From positions 682,001 through 746,000 of the forward strand of contig NZ_FOUE01000001.1 in assembly GCF_900114775.1 (NCBI RefSeq): a stretch of DNA of 64,000 nt. Reading direction: 5' to 3'. Source of the stretch: Marinobacter zhejiangensis (lineage in GTDB: Bacteria; Pseudomonadota; Gammaproteobacteria; Pseudomonadales; Oleiphilaceae). Position 1 is the stretch's first letter; each line of letters opens with the position of its first letter. A program made the translations under genes and the position numbers. Below the pieces are notes generated by a model. It was not told the DNA's origin and did not search any database. It worked only from the letters and a program-made list of their open reading frames with translations. Of this stretch, positions 21,964 to 31,045 are shown piece by piece.

Positions 21964-22191
21964 CTAGCAATCCCCGTCGCCAAGGAAGGCGAACCGGGGT
22001 ACCAGCTCCCCGGCCACATCGACCGATTCGCAGAACATTGCCAGTGGCCGAACCCAGAGGCTGTGATCGCCGTACAGGCACCGGTAAACCACCAGCGGTT
22101 CTTCGGTTTCACTGTGCCGGGCCAGACCAATCACTTCATAGTCTTTGCCCTTGTAATGGCGATAACGGCCGGTGGGCAGGTCTTTGGTCAT
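21964..22191 (-). CDS. DUF1653 domain protein
   Basis: 75-residue protein consisting of a single DUF1653 domain: TGRYRHYKGKDYEVIGLARHSETEEPLVVYR and LWVRPLAMF. Small beta-rich domain of unknown function widely found in bacteria. It lies 19 bases downstream of the DoxX gene and probably shares its transcript. Confidence 0.85.
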   Translation of the reverse strand: MTKDLPTGRYRHYKGKDYEVIGLARHSETEEPLVVYRCLYGDHSLWVRPLAMFCESVDVAGELVPRFAFLGDGDC

Positions 22192-22210
22192 GACGAGTGC
22201 TCCGGTGGCA

Positions 22211-22597
22211 TCAGTTCTTGAGTTTGTATTTGCCGGGGCCGAGGAATATCAGCGCCAGGGCGGTAAACAGGAAGAAGCCCTGAAGTTCCAGTGCCCAGCC
22301 GCCATTGCCGCCGAGAGTCAGCAACTGGTGACCATGAACCAGTGCGATGGCGACGAGCATGTTGAACACGATGATGATGGCACCAATACGGGTCTGATAA
22401 CCAAGCAGCACCATCAGCGGCGCAATAATTTCACCGATATAGACGCCATAGGCGAAGAATGCCGGCATGCCGTGGCTGGCGAGCTGACCTTCAATGAAAC
22501 CAATGCCGTTGATCAGTTTCGATATGCCATGGAAAAGCATCAGTCCCCCCAAGGTGAGACGGATAATCAGTTTTCCCAGGTCAGCGTTGTCGAGCAC
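22211..22597 (-). CDS. DoxX family membrane protein
   Basis: 128-residue protein with four hydrophobic helices and the DoxX pattern RLTLGGLMLFHGISKLINGI and YIGEIIAPLMVLLG. DoxX-like proteins are small quinone-linked or redox-associated membrane proteins of mixed roles; none can be assigned here. GTG start (22595-22597) with an AGGAG ribosome site. Confidence 0.85.
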   Translation of the reverse strand: MLDNADLGKLIIRLTLGGLMLFHGISKLINGIGFIEGQLASHGMPAFFAYGVYIGEIIAPLMVLLGYQTRIGAIIIVFNMLVAIALVHGHQLLTLGGNGGWALELQGFFLFTALALIFLGPGKYKLKN

Positions 22598-22687
22598 GGG
22601 TTTCTCCTGTTTGCGTAAGCGGTTACGTAGCTTAGCGTGAATGGAACTGGCTTCCCAGTGTCGTGAATGGTGTCGTCAATACAGGGA

Positions 22688-23335
22688 TTATAGTCGGGTA
22701 TTCAGGGTGAAGTAGATGTGGTTGCGAACCAGCAGGTTCTCCCAGTAGTTTCGCATCCAGCCCCAGGCGGCGTGCTTGGCCTGTTGTACAAACGGGTTCA
22801 GGTCCAGTTCGTAATAATCAGGTGACCCGGCGATCTGCATGACGCTGCGAGACACGGCCTCGTCCAGCTCGTTGGAGAACGGCTCGCCGATCAGCTGGTG
22901 GATCAACAGGTTGGCCAGGGTCGCTTCCACATCCACCAGCTGGGCGGTGCGGATGGAGCGGTTGTTTTCACACATTTCTTCCATCAGCCGATGGCACATG
23001 TAGGCCCGGTTGAGGAGGCCGTCGAGCCCTTCGTAACGGGCCAGAATCATCGACGGCTGGGTGAAGTAAAAGGTGGCGGCCTCGATGAACGGCGCAAACA
23101 GCGTCGTGCAGTCGGCTTCCCGTGCGCAGGCATCGACGCATTCGATCAGGCGTGGTGCCATCTCGATGTATTCGACCGCGAACTGGAACAGGCAGGTGGC
23201 GGGCTGATAGCCATCCACGGTAATGCTGGCGGGCAGCGAGGCGGCCCGTTCCTGCATCTGCCGGAGAAACTCTCCGGAACGTGCTTCCTGCCGGCGCGCA
23301 TGATCGATGATGTTAAGCACGACTGCTGGTGTCAT
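22688..23335 (-). CDS. conserved hypothetical protein, alpha-helical
   Basis: 215-residue, apparently all-helical soluble protein starting MTPAVVLNIIDHARRQEARS. No signal peptide, no catalytic motif recognised; Cys residues occur at CVDACAREADC. The frame is open to a GTG at 23410, which would add 25 residues. Neither start has a good ribosome site, so the 5' end is uncertain. Lies between DoxX and a MATE exporter on the same strand. Function unknown. Confidence 0.55.
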   Translation of the reverse strand: MTPAVVLNIIDHARRQEARSGEFLRQMQERAASLPASITVDGYQPATCLFQFAVEYIEMAPRLIECVDACAREADCTTLFAPFIEAATFYFTQPSMILARYEGLDGLLNRAYMCHRLMEEMCENNRSIRTAQLVDVEATLANLLIHQLIGEPFSNELDEAVSRSVMQIAGSPDYYELDLNPFVQQAKHAAWGWMRNYWENLLVRNHIYFTLNTRL

Positions 23336-23482
23336 ATCGGGAGATGCCGTTTGTTGAACTGAAAATGGTCCCAAGATGCCTCCGGTGCTGAGGTAGGGTG
23401 AACAAAGCACTGTGCTTCGAATTTCTACCGCTCTTGAACAGAAGTGTAGTTTAGATTTGCCAACGTGCTCGTGGTCACGCGG

Positions 23483-24823
23483 CTACGTGAACCAGGTGTC
23501 ATTTTTAGAATGTTTTACAAAGAGCCAGCCCATGCTGGCGGCTCGCGCAACCATCAGGCCAATAAGGGAAAACCAGAGGCCATGGTTGCCCCAGCCGGTC
23601 GAGAGCCACCACAACGGCAGGAACACCAACAGGGCCGCAAACAGCATGGTGTTCTGCATGTCACGGGTACGGGTGGCACCGATAAAGATGCCGTCAAGCA
23701 GAAAGCCCCCGGCGGCCGTGACCGGGAGCAGCCATAACCAGGGCAGGTACTGCCAGGCGGTTTGGCGGACGTCGGTGATACTGGTCAGCAAGGCAATGAG
23801 CTCGGCACCGGCCAGCACGAACGCGGCGGTGAACAGCAGAGCGCCCCAGACCGACCAGCGCAGGGCCGACAGGCACACCGAGCGGAAGTAGGCGCGGTCG
23901 CCCTGGCCGACGGCCTCCCCCACCATGGCTTCGGCGGCATTGGCAAAACCATCAAGGCCATTGGAAATCACCATCAGAAACGTGATCAGCACTGCATTGG
24001 CGGCCAGAATCACATCCCCCTGACGAGCACCCTGGGCGGTGAAGAACGCCAACACCAACAACAGGGTCACCGTACGAACCATCAGGAAGCGGTTCACCGA
24101 CAGGATGCGGCGGTAGTCCGCGAGGGTTCCCAGTAGCGCCCGGCTGAGGTGTTGGCCTGCGGGAATGCGGCCCAGTACCAGCCAAAGGCCCAGGGCGGTT
24201 GCCGCATATTCGGCGATTACGGTGGCCACGGCGACGCCGCGGCTGTTCCAACCCATCACCGTGACGAACCACACATCCAGCAGGATGTTCAGGCCGTTGG
24301 CAACCAGCAGCATTAGCATGGGGCCGCGGGGAAACTGGGTGCCGATGAGCCAGCCAACGAGGGTGTATTGGCACAGGACCGCCGGGGCGCTCCAGATACG
24401 GATGCTGGCGTACTCCGCGGCGAGGCTCGCTACCTCGGGGCTGGGGTTCATCAGTGCCAGGCCGATGGTCACCAGGGGCCGGTGAACGAGGATCAGGAGA
24501 ATGCCAATAACCACGGCCAGCAGCAGCGAGCGTACCAGCAGTGCGGTCTGACCAAAGCCATCTCGTCGTCCATAGGACTGGGCTGCCAGGCCGGTGGTGC
24601 CCATACGCATGAAGCCAAAGGTCCAGTACAGCAAGGTAAACAGGTTGGCACCAATGGCCACGGCGCCAAGGTATTCCGGCTGGCTCAGGTGGCCGAGCAC
24701 CGCGGTGTCCACCAGCCCCAGCAGGGGAACCGTCAGGTTGGTGAGCATCAGCGGCCACGCCAATGCCCACAGGCGACGGTCGATAACGTTAAAAAACGGC
24801 GTGGGCGAGCCGGACCTGGGCAT
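23483..24823 (-). CDS. MATE family efflux transporter (DinF-like)
   Basis: 446-residue inner-membrane protein with about 12 hydrophobic helices in two repeats. MATE features include WPLMLTNLTVPLLGLVDTAVLGHL at the start of helix 1, GFMRMGTTGLAAQSYGR in the first half and the matching LDGFANAAEAMVGEAVGQGD in the second. DinF-type members export drugs or organic cations coupled to Na+ or H+. Substrate unknown. Confidence 0.9.
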   Translation of the reverse strand: MPRSGSPTPFFNVIDRRLWALAWPLMLTNLTVPLLGLVDTAVLGHLSQPEYLGAVAIGANLFTLLYWTFGFMRMGTTGLAAQSYGRRDGFGQTALLVRSLLLAVVIGILLILVHRPLVTIGLALMNPSPEVASLAAEYASIRIWSAPAVLCQYTLVGWLIGTQFPRGPMLMLLVANGLNILLDVWFVTVMGWNSRGVAVATVIAEYAATALGLWLVLGRIPAGQHLSRALLGTLADYRRILSVNRFLMVRTVTLLLVLAFFTAQGARQGDVILAANAVLITFLMVISNGLDGFANAAEAMVGEAVGQGDRAYFRSVCLSALRWSVWGALLFTAAFVLAGAELIALLTSITDVRQTAWQYLPWLWLLPVTAAGGFLLDGIFIGATRTRDMQNTMLFAALLVFLPLWWLSTGWGNHGLWFSLIGLMVARAASMGWLFVKHSKNDTWFT

Positions 24824-24915
24824 GGGATGGGGAGTCTCGGTGGCGAAGGAAATCGCTATAGACGATACCGTTATAAAAAATCGATGTTAATAGTCGGTTA
24901 TCGTTTACTCAATTT

Positions 24916-24944
24916 TTAGCAATTCACTAACCCCTGTCTATACT
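24916..24944 (+). promoter_or_regulatory. sigma-70 promoter for the cytochrome oxidase cluster
   Basis: TTAGCA (24916-24921), 17-base spacer, TATACT (24939-24944), upstream of coxB. Leader of about 125 nt. The -10 matches 5 of 6 consensus bases and the -35 matches 4 of 6. Confidence 0.5.
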
Positions 24945-25076
24945 CATAAGTGGTTAATCCGTGAGCAGACTTTCTCTTTGTCAGGTGTAGATGCCGCGAT
25001 AGACGGCCATAACGCATCAGGTGTTTAGGAAGCAGTAACAAGTTCAACAAGAATAAAACTCTACGGAGATACACAT

Positions 25077-26201
25077 ATGGGCGTGCACACGATGAGGGCT
25101 GGTGTCCTCACGGGCGGCTTGTTATTGCCTGCCTGGTCGATGGCTGACTGGGCGGTAAACATGCCGCCTGGGGTAACCGGCACCAGTCAGGATATATTCA
25201 GCCTCCACATGACGATTCTCTGGATCTGCGTTGCCATTGGCATCGTGGTGTTCGGGGTGATGTTCTGGTCGATCCTGGCCCACCGGAAATCGGAGGGGCA
25301 CGAACCGGCCCATTTCCATGAAAACACCACGGTCGAGATTCTCTGGACCATCGTGCCATTTGTGATTCTGGTGGCGATGGCAATCCCGGCTACGGCCACT
25401 CTCATTGATATGTACGACACCGAAGAGTCCGACCTGGATATCCGGGTGACCGGCTACCAGTGGAAATGGCGCTACGACTATATCAATGACGACTTCGGCT
25501 ACTTCTCTAACCTGACCACGCCCTTGGACCAAATCTATAACCGTGCCGACAAGGGCGAGCACTATCTGTTGGAAGTGGATAACCCCCTGGTGATTCCCGC
25601 CGGCAAGAAAGTACGGCTGCTGCTGACCGCTAACGACGTGATCCACTCCTGGTGGGTGCCGGAGTTCGGGGTCAAGAAAGACGCCATCCCCGGTTTTATC
25701 AACGAAACCTGGACCCGGGTCGACGAGCCCGGCATTTACCGTGGCCAGTGCACCGAGCTGTGCGGTCGAAACCACGGCTTTATGCCGGTGGTGGTCAAGG
25801 TGGTGCCTCAGGAGGAATACGACGCCTGGGTGGTTGAGCAGGTGGCGGCTGCGGAAGCTGAGCGTCAGTTGACCCAGAAGGACTGGACGCTTGATGAGCT
25901 GATGGTTCGCGGCGAGCAGGTATACAACACCGCCTGTGCCGCCTGTCACCAGCCGGATGGGACCGGTGTGCCACCGGCCTTCCCGGCACTCAAGGGCAGC
26001 GCCATCGTAACCGAGGATATGCCCGCTCACCTCGACCGGGTCATCAATGGTGTCGCCGGCACGGCCATGCAGGCGTTCGGGCCGCAGCTCAGCGAGGTCG
26101 ATCTCGCAGCGGTCATCACCTACGAACGGAACGCCTGGGGTAACAACACCGGTGAAATGGTGACACCCATGCAGGTCTTCGAGTTCAAAAGCCAGCAGTA
26201 A
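25077..26201 (+). CDS. coxB: cytochrome c oxidase subunit II with fused cytochrome c domain
   Basis: Subunit II of an aa3-type oxidase, receiving electrons from cytochrome c. 374 residues: signal-like N-terminus, two membrane helices (about 41-62 and 95-115), periplasmic cupredoxin with the CuA site HSWWVPEFG and QCTELCGRNHGFM (Cys225, Cys229), and a C-terminal class I cytochrome c with heme motif CAACH at 287-291. The fused heme domain marks it as a caa3-like enzyme. First gene of a long cluster. An ACGGAGA ribosome site precedes the ATG. Confidence 0.96.
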   Translation: MGVHTMRAGVLTGGLLLPAWSMADWAVNMPPGVTGTSQDIFSLHMTILWICVAIGIVVFGVMFWSILAHRKSEGHEPAHFHENTTVEILWTIVPFVILVAMAIPATATLIDMYDTEESDLDIRVTGYQWKWRYDYINDDFGYFSNLTTPLDQIYNRADKGEHYLLEVDNPLVIPAGKKVRLLLTANDVIHSWWVPEFGVKKDAIPGFINETWTRVDEPGIYRGQCTELCGRNHGFMPVVVKVVPQEEYDAWVVEQVAAAEAERQLTQKDWTLDELMVRGEQVYNTACAACHQPDGTGVPPAFPALKGSAIVTEDMPAHLDRVINGVAGTAMQAFGPQLSEVDLAAVITYERNAWGNNTGEMVTPMQVFEFKSQQ

Positions 26202-26255
26202 TCCGACGTCTGATCGTGCCGCCGGCGATGGGCCGGTGGCTATAGGGGGTTAGCA

Positions 26256-27839
26256 ATGAGCGCGGTTATTGATACCCACGCCCAGGATCATCACCACGGT
26301 CCCGCCAAGGGCATTACCCGGTGGCTGTACACCACCAACCACAAAGACATCGGCACCATGTACCTGGTGTTCAGCTTCGCCATGTTCCTGCTGGGCGGCA
26401 CCATGGCGATGGTGATTCGTGCCGAATTGTTCCAGCCCGGCTTGCAGATTGTGGAGCCGGAATTCTTCAACCAGATGACCACCATGCACGGCCTGATTAT
26501 GGTGTTTGGTGCGGTTATGCCAGCGTTTGTAGGCTTGGCCAATTGGATGCTGCCGATGATGATCGGGGCGCCTGACATGGCCTTGCCACGCATGAACAAC
26601 TGGAGTTTCTGGCTACTGCCCTGCGCCTTCCTGATCCTGGTGTCCACCCTGTTCATGGCCGGTGGCGCTCCCAACTTCGGCTGGACATTCTACGCACCGC
26701 TATCGACCACCTACGGGCCGCCGAGCACCACCTTCTTCATTTTCGCCGTCCACATCATGGGGATCTCGTCGATCATGGGGGCGATCAACGTCATCGCCAC
26801 CATTCTCAATTTGCGGGCGCCAGGCATGACCATGATGAAAATGCCGCTGTTCGTCTGGACCTGGCTGATCACGGCCTTCCTGCTGATTGCGGTTATGCCG
26901 GTGCTGGCGGGTGTGGTCACCATGATGCTGATGGACATCAACTTTGGCACCAGTTTCTTCAACGCCGCCGGTGGTGGTGACCCGGTGCTGTTCCAGCACG
27001 TGTTCTGGTTCTTCGGGCACCCCGAGGTGTACATCATGATCCTGCCAGCGTTTGGGGCGGTGTCTCACATCATTCCGGCGTTTGCCCGCAAACCGCTGTT
27101 TGGCTACGCCTCGATGGTGTATGCGGTCGGTGCCATCGCGCTGCTGTCGTTCGTGGTCTGGGCGCACCATATGTTCACCGTGGGTGTGCCGCTGGCCGGC
27201 GAACTGTTCTTCATGTACGCCACCATGCTGATTGCGGTACCCACCGGGGTGAAGGTGTTCAACTGGGTGGCGACCATGTTCCGTGGTTCGATGACCTTTG
27301 AGGCACCGATGCTGTTTGCGGTGGCCTTCGTCATCCTGTTCACCATTGGTGGCTTCTCCGGCCTGATGCTGGCTATCGCCCCGGCGGATTTCCAGTACCA
27401 CGATACCTACTTTGTGGTGGCTCACTTCCATTATGTGCTGGTGCCGGGTGCCATTTTCGGCATCTTTGCCTCGGCCTATTTCTGGTTGCCGAAATGGACC
27501 GGCCACATGTACGACGAGTCCCTGGCCAAGACCCACTTCTGGCTGTCGTTCGTCGGCATGAACCTGGCCTTCTTCCCCATGCACTTTCTTGGGCTGGCGG
27601 GCATGCCCCGGCGGATTCCGGACTATGCGCTGCAGTTTGCCGACTTCAACATGGTCTCCAGCATCGGTGCCTTCATGTTTGGCGCAACCCAGCTGCTGTT
27701 CCTGTTCATCGTGATCAAGTGTGTCCGTGGTGGTGAGAAGGCACCGGCGAAACCGTGGGAAGGGGCCGAAGGCCTTGAGTGGACGTTGCCCTCTCCGGCG
27801 CCGTACCACACCTTCTCTACGCCACCGGAAGTGAAATAA
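26256..27839 (+). CDS. coxA: cytochrome c oxidase subunit I
   Basis: Catalytic heme-copper subunit reducing O2 to water and pumping protons. 527 residues, 12 helices; ligand motifs TTMHGLIMVFG (low-spin heme His), FGHPEVYIMILPAFG (CuB His and Tyr), WAHHMFTVG (two CuB His) and VVAHFHYVLVPGA (heme ligands). Normal length for a type A1 oxidase with the HPEVY motif that gives the cross-linked Tyr. Confidence 0.97.
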   Translation: MSAVIDTHAQDHHHGPAKGITRWLYTTNHKDIGTMYLVFSFAMFLLGGTMAMVIRAELFQPGLQIVEPEFFNQMTTMHGLIMVFGAVMPAFVGLANWMLPMMIGAPDMALPRMNNWSFWLLPCAFLILVSTLFMAGGAPNFGWTFYAPLSTTYGPPSTTFFIFAVHIMGISSIMGAINVIATILNLRAPGMTMMKMPLFVWTWLITAFLLIAVMPVLAGVVTMMLMDINFGTSFFNAAGGGDPVLFQHVFWFFGHPEVYIMILPAFGAVSHIIPAFARKPLFGYASMVYAVGAIALLSFVVWAHHMFTVGVPLAGELFFMYATMLIAVPTGVKVFNWVATMFRGSMTFEAPMLFAVAFVILFTIGGFSGLMLAIAPADFQYHDTYFVVAHFHYVLVPGAIFGIFASAYFWLPKWTGHMYDESLAKTHFWLSFVGMNLAFFPMHFLGLAGMPRRIPDYALQFADFNMVSSIGAFMFGATQLLFLFIVIKCVRGGEKAPAKPWEGAEGLEWTLPSPAPYHTFSTPPEVK

Positions 27840-27851
27840 GGGAGCTGAGCT

Positions 27852-28460
27852 ATGGCGGAGTTACCGGAATCCAATCCCCAGCCGCCCCGCTCCAACGCCC
27901 GTGTCATTGGGTGGTGTCTGGTTGGGGTGGTGGGCATGTTTGCTTTCGGCTTCGCCCTGGTGCCTTTGTACAACGTGTTCTGTGAAATCACGGGTATCAA
28001 TGGCAAAACCGGGGGCCGTTATGAGGCCAGCGAGGCCATGCAGACCGACCTGAACCGCACGGTAGAGGTTCAGTTTATTGCCCAGAACGGGCCCGAGATG
28101 CCGTGGGTGTTCCGGCCTATGGTTCACAGCATCAAGGTGCACCCGGGTGAGCCGACCCAGGTTGCCTTCTACGCTGAGAACCCGACCGGTGCAGCGATGG
28201 TGGCCCAGGCGATACCGAGTCTGGCGCCGTCGGAAGGCACACTGTATTTCCACAAGACCGAATGTTTCTGCTTCAACCGGCAGGCCCTGGCCGCCGGAGA
28301 AATCACCGAGATGCCGCTGGTGTTTATTGTGGACACGGCCTTGCCGGAGCACATCACCAAACTGACCCTGTCTTACACCCTGTACGACCAGGGCGAACCG
28401 GAGACGGTGTCCGCGGTCACGAGCGAACGAGCGACAACAACAAGCACCAATAACGGATAA
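27852..28460 (+). CDS. ctaG: cytochrome c oxidase assembly protein Cox11/CtaG
   Basis: Copper chaperone that delivers CuB to subunit I. 202 residues: a single N-terminal membrane helix (about 20-42) and a periplasmic immunoglobulin-like domain with the copper-binding KTECFCFNRQ motif. It lies 12 bases after coxA, between the genes for subunits I and III, the standard place. Confidence 0.95.
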   Translation: MAELPESNPQPPRSNARVIGWCLVGVVGMFAFGFALVPLYNVFCEITGINGKTGGRYEASEAMQTDLNRTVEVQFIAQNGPEMPWVFRPMVHSIKVHPGEPTQVAFYAENPTGAAMVAQAIPSLAPSEGTLYFHKTECFCFNRQALAAGEITEMPLVFIVDTALPEHITKLTLSYTLYDQGEPETVSAVTSERATTTSTNNG

Positions 28461-28475
28461 CCGTCGGAGGCTGGC

Positions 28476-29363
28476 ATGGCGACAGATCAGACGTACTACG
28501 TTCCGGCACAGAGCAAGTGGCCGATCATTGCTACGGTGGGACTCGGCACTACCTTGTATGGGGTGGCATCCATCATGGTGAATGGCTCCCAGGGCGAAGA
28601 CACCGGAAGTGCCTGGACGGTGTTTTTCATTGGCGCGCTGATCATGGCCTACATGTTGTTTGGCTGGTTCGGCAACGTCATCCGGGAGAGCCGGGCGGGT
28701 CTGTACAGCCCGCAGATGGATCGCTCCTTCCGTTGGGGGATGAGCTGGTTCATCTTCTCGGAAGTGATGTTCTTTGCCGCGTTCTTTGGTGCCCTGTTCT
28801 ATGCCCGGGTGTTTGCCGTGCCCTGGCTGGGTGGCGAAGGCGACCGTGCCAGCAGCAACATGCTGTGGGAGGGCTTCCAGGCCACCTGGCCATTGATCAA
28901 TACCCCGGACCCGGAGGCGTTTCCCCCGGCGAAAGAAGTCATTGGCCCCTGGGGGCTACCGCTGGTAAACACCATCCTGCTGGTGACGTCCTCGTTTACC
29001 GTCACCGTTGCCCATCACGGCTTGAAGCAGAACAACCGCACCAAGGTGAAGATCTGGCTGGCCGCGACCATCCTGCTGGCACTGGGATTCCTGGCGTTAC
29101 AGGCTGAAGAGTATGTCCATGCTTACACCGAGCTGGACCTGACCCTGCAGTCGGGCATCTATGGCAGTACGTTCTTCATGCTGACCGGGTTCCACGGTGC
29201 CCACGTGCTGCTGGGAACGCTGATGCTCTCCATCATGCTGGTTCGCATCTTCAAGGGACACTTCTCGGCGGACAAGCACTTTGGTTTCGAGGCGGCCAGT
29301 TGGTACTGGCACTTTGTGGATGTGGTGTGGCTGGGGCTGTTTGTTTTCGTCTACATCCTCTAG
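28476..29363 (+). CDS. coxC: cytochrome c oxidase subunit III
   Basis: 295-residue membrane subunit with seven hydrophobic helices. Typical motifs are YVPAQSKWPI near the N-terminus, SWFIFSEVMFFAAFFGALFY, and the C-terminal TGFHGAHVLLGTLML and ASWYWHFVDVVWLGLFVFVYIL regions that stabilise the proton uptake side. Follows ctaG with 15 bases. Confidence 0.97.
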   Translation: MATDQTYYVPAQSKWPIIATVGLGTTLYGVASIMVNGSQGEDTGSAWTVFFIGALIMAYMLFGWFGNVIRESRAGLYSPQMDRSFRWGMSWFIFSEVMFFAAFFGALFYARVFAVPWLGGEGDRASSNMLWEGFQATWPLINTPDPEAFPPAKEVIGPWGLPLVNTILLVTSSFTVTVAHHGLKQNNRTKVKIWLAATILLALGFLALQAEEYVHAYTELDLTLQSGIYGSTFFMLTGFHGAHVLLGTLMLSIMLVRIFKGHFSADKHFGFEAASWYWHFVDVVWLGLFVFVYIL

Positions 29364-29384
29364 GCCACCGCGGTGGCAGGTTCG

Positions 29385-29594
29385 CTAATGGTACGGCGTC
29401 GGATGCATGGAAAGGTCGCCGTGCCATAGGGCAATCAGAATCAGTGCGAGGAGTGTCAGGCTGAGCCCAACCCGGACAGCGAGGGAATTCACCACGCGAT
29501 TGGTTTTTCCGCCATCGCGGATCAGGAACACCAGGCTGGTAAACAGACTGGCGATCACAGCAAGCAGAAGTACAACAATGACCACTTTCAGCAT
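29385..29594 (-). CDS. DUF2909 twin-transmembrane protein
   Basis: 69-residue protein with two hydrophobic helices (about 2-24 and 42-62), starting MLKVVIVVLLLAVIASLF, with RDGGKTNRVV between them. Such a gene on the opposite strand between coxC and surf1 is a regular feature in Pseudomonas-like genomes; likely an oxidase accessory but unproven. The start at 29594 follows a GGGGGT ribosome site; nine extra codons upstream are open. Confidence 0.8.
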   Translation of the reverse strand: MLKVVIVVLLLAVIASLFTSLVFLIRDGGKTNRVVNSLAVRVGLSLTLLALILIALWHGDLSMHPTPYH

Positions 29595-29654
29595 GGCAGA
29601 CCCCCTTTGGTTGAACCGCAACTTCGGGCACGGCTGGAGTCAATATAGCAGAGC

Positions 29655-30416
29655 ATGAGCGAGTCCATGGTGTTGCCCCGTCGGCACTGGCAGTTCAATC
29701 CCAGGCTGCTGATTTTCAGTGCCAGCCTGCTGCCCCTACTGTTGGCGCTGGGCGTATGGCAGGTGCAACGGGCGGCCGAGAAGGAAGCGTTATTGCAGCA
29801 GTGGCAGCGACAGGCGGTGACCCTGAGCTGGCAGGAGCTGGCTGGCCCGGGCCTGGGAAATGAGCAGGAGAATGGACTGGAGAGCGGGCAGCCGGTGACC
29901 CTGACCGGCCACTATGACGAACGCAGCTGGCTGCTGGATAACCGCACCCGGGACGGCGTGGCGGGGTACGAAGTGCTGACCCTGTTCCAGCCAGACCAGG
30001 GGCCAGCACTGGTGGTTAACCGTGGCTGGCTGAGAGCGCCTGCCAGCCGTGATGTGCTGCCGGTGTTTCCCTCTCCGGGCGGCGAGGTAACGATTCGTGG
30101 CCGCCTTGCCGACTATCCGGAACCGCCGGTGCTGGCACAGAGCGACGGTGCCCAAGGGTGGCCGCGACGGGTTCAGGCGCTTCACCAAGCTGATGCAGCG
30201 GCTGAGGCAAGCACGGTGGTCAGCAAGGTGCTCCGGCTCAGGGGCAGCGATGAGCCCGGGGCTTTCCGGGTTGACTGGCAGCCGGATTACATGGGACCCC
30301 AGACCCACTACGGCTATGCCGTGCAATGGTTTTCACTCGCGCTGGTGTTGGTGGTACTGACCATCGTTGCCAGCTACCGCAAGACAGGAGCCAATAATGA
30401 CAACGACAATGGCTGA
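29655..30416 (+). CDS. SURF1 family cytochrome oxidase assembly protein
   Basis: Inner-membrane factor helping heme A insertion into subunit I. 253 residues with helices near both ends (about 17-37 and 220-240) and a periplasmic domain holding the SURF1 signatures LLLALGVWQVQRA, LLDNRTRDGVAGYEVLTLF and NRGWLRAP. Overlaps the next gene by 20 bases. A second ATG 12 bases in is an equally possible start. Confidence 0.92.
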   Translation: MSESMVLPRRHWQFNPRLLIFSASLLPLLLALGVWQVQRAAEKEALLQQWQRQAVTLSWQELAGPGLGNEQENGLESGQPVTLTGHYDERSWLLDNRTRDGVAGYEVLTLFQPDQGPALVVNRGWLRAPASRDVLPVFPSPGGEVTIRGRLADYPEPPVLAQSDGAQGWPRRVQALHQADAAAEASTVVSKVLRLRGSDEPGAFRVDWQPDYMGPQTHYGYAVQWFSLALVLVVLTIVASYRKTGANNDNDNG

Positions 30417-31041
30417 TTCCATGACTGATAACGACATCAACCCTCGCACTGCGGAGCAGGCCCGCCGTGGCCGGCGTATTGCCCTGGCGCTGTTTGCCAT
30501 CGGTTTCGGCCCGATGTTGCTGGCCACCGTGATGTATTTCACCGGATGGTTGAACCCGACCGGGCAGGCCAACCACGGTGACCTCATCCAGCCGCTGGTA
30601 CCCATCAGCCAACTCAACCTGGTGGGTGACGACGGCCGCCGCCTGGCCGACCGTTTCACCTCGCCTACCGCCCCTCGCCAGTGGCTGATGCTGGTGGCCG
30701 CAGAAGGCTGCGACGCCGACTGCGAATCGCTGCTGTACCTGGCCCGGCAGGTCAACATTGCCCTTGGCAAAGACGCCGACCGGGTGATGCGGGCGGCTTT
30801 CCTGGCTGGCATAGCCCAAGGCCAACGTAACCAGGTGGCTGCTGAGTACGGAACGATGGAACTGCTGAGTCCAGGTGCCAGGGAACCGATCTGGCCAACC
30901 GGCGCCGACCCGGCCACCGCGCCGAGGATCTTGCTGGTCGATCCGTTGGGCAACGTGATGATGCAGTACACCACCGCCAACAGTGGCGAAGACATGCTCA
31001 AGGACCTGAAACGCCTGCTCAAACTGTCCCAGCTGGGGTGA
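30397..31041 (+). CDS. Sco-like membrane-anchored thioredoxin-fold protein of the cox cluster
   Basis: 214 residues: a cytoplasmic N-terminus of about 25, one membrane helix (about 28-50), and a periplasmic domain with CDADC (Cys105 and Cys109), the same CX3C spacing as Sco proteins. Unlike the true Sco encoded at 33073 it lacks the distal copper-ligand His context. It may therefore be a thiol reductant rather than a CuA chaperone; this is inference. The CAGGAG ribosome site lies inside the end of SURF1, implying coupling. Homologues occupy this place in Pseudomonas. Confidence 0.75.
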   Translation: MTTTMADSMTDNDINPRTAEQARRGRRIALALFAIGFGPMLLATVMYFTGWLNPTGQANHGDLIQPLVPISQLNLVGDDGRRLADRFTSPTAPRQWLMLVAAEGCDADCESLLYLARQVNIALGKDADRVMRAAFLAGIAQGQRNQVAAEYGTMELLSPGAREPIWPTGADPATAPRILLVDPLGNVMMQYTTANSGEDMLKDLKRLLKLSQLG

Positions 31042-31045
31042 TGCC

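Noticed and set aside
26700..27809. Open frame antisense to coxA
   Set aside because: His- and Gln-rich nonsense composition typical of the reverse complement of a membrane protein gene.
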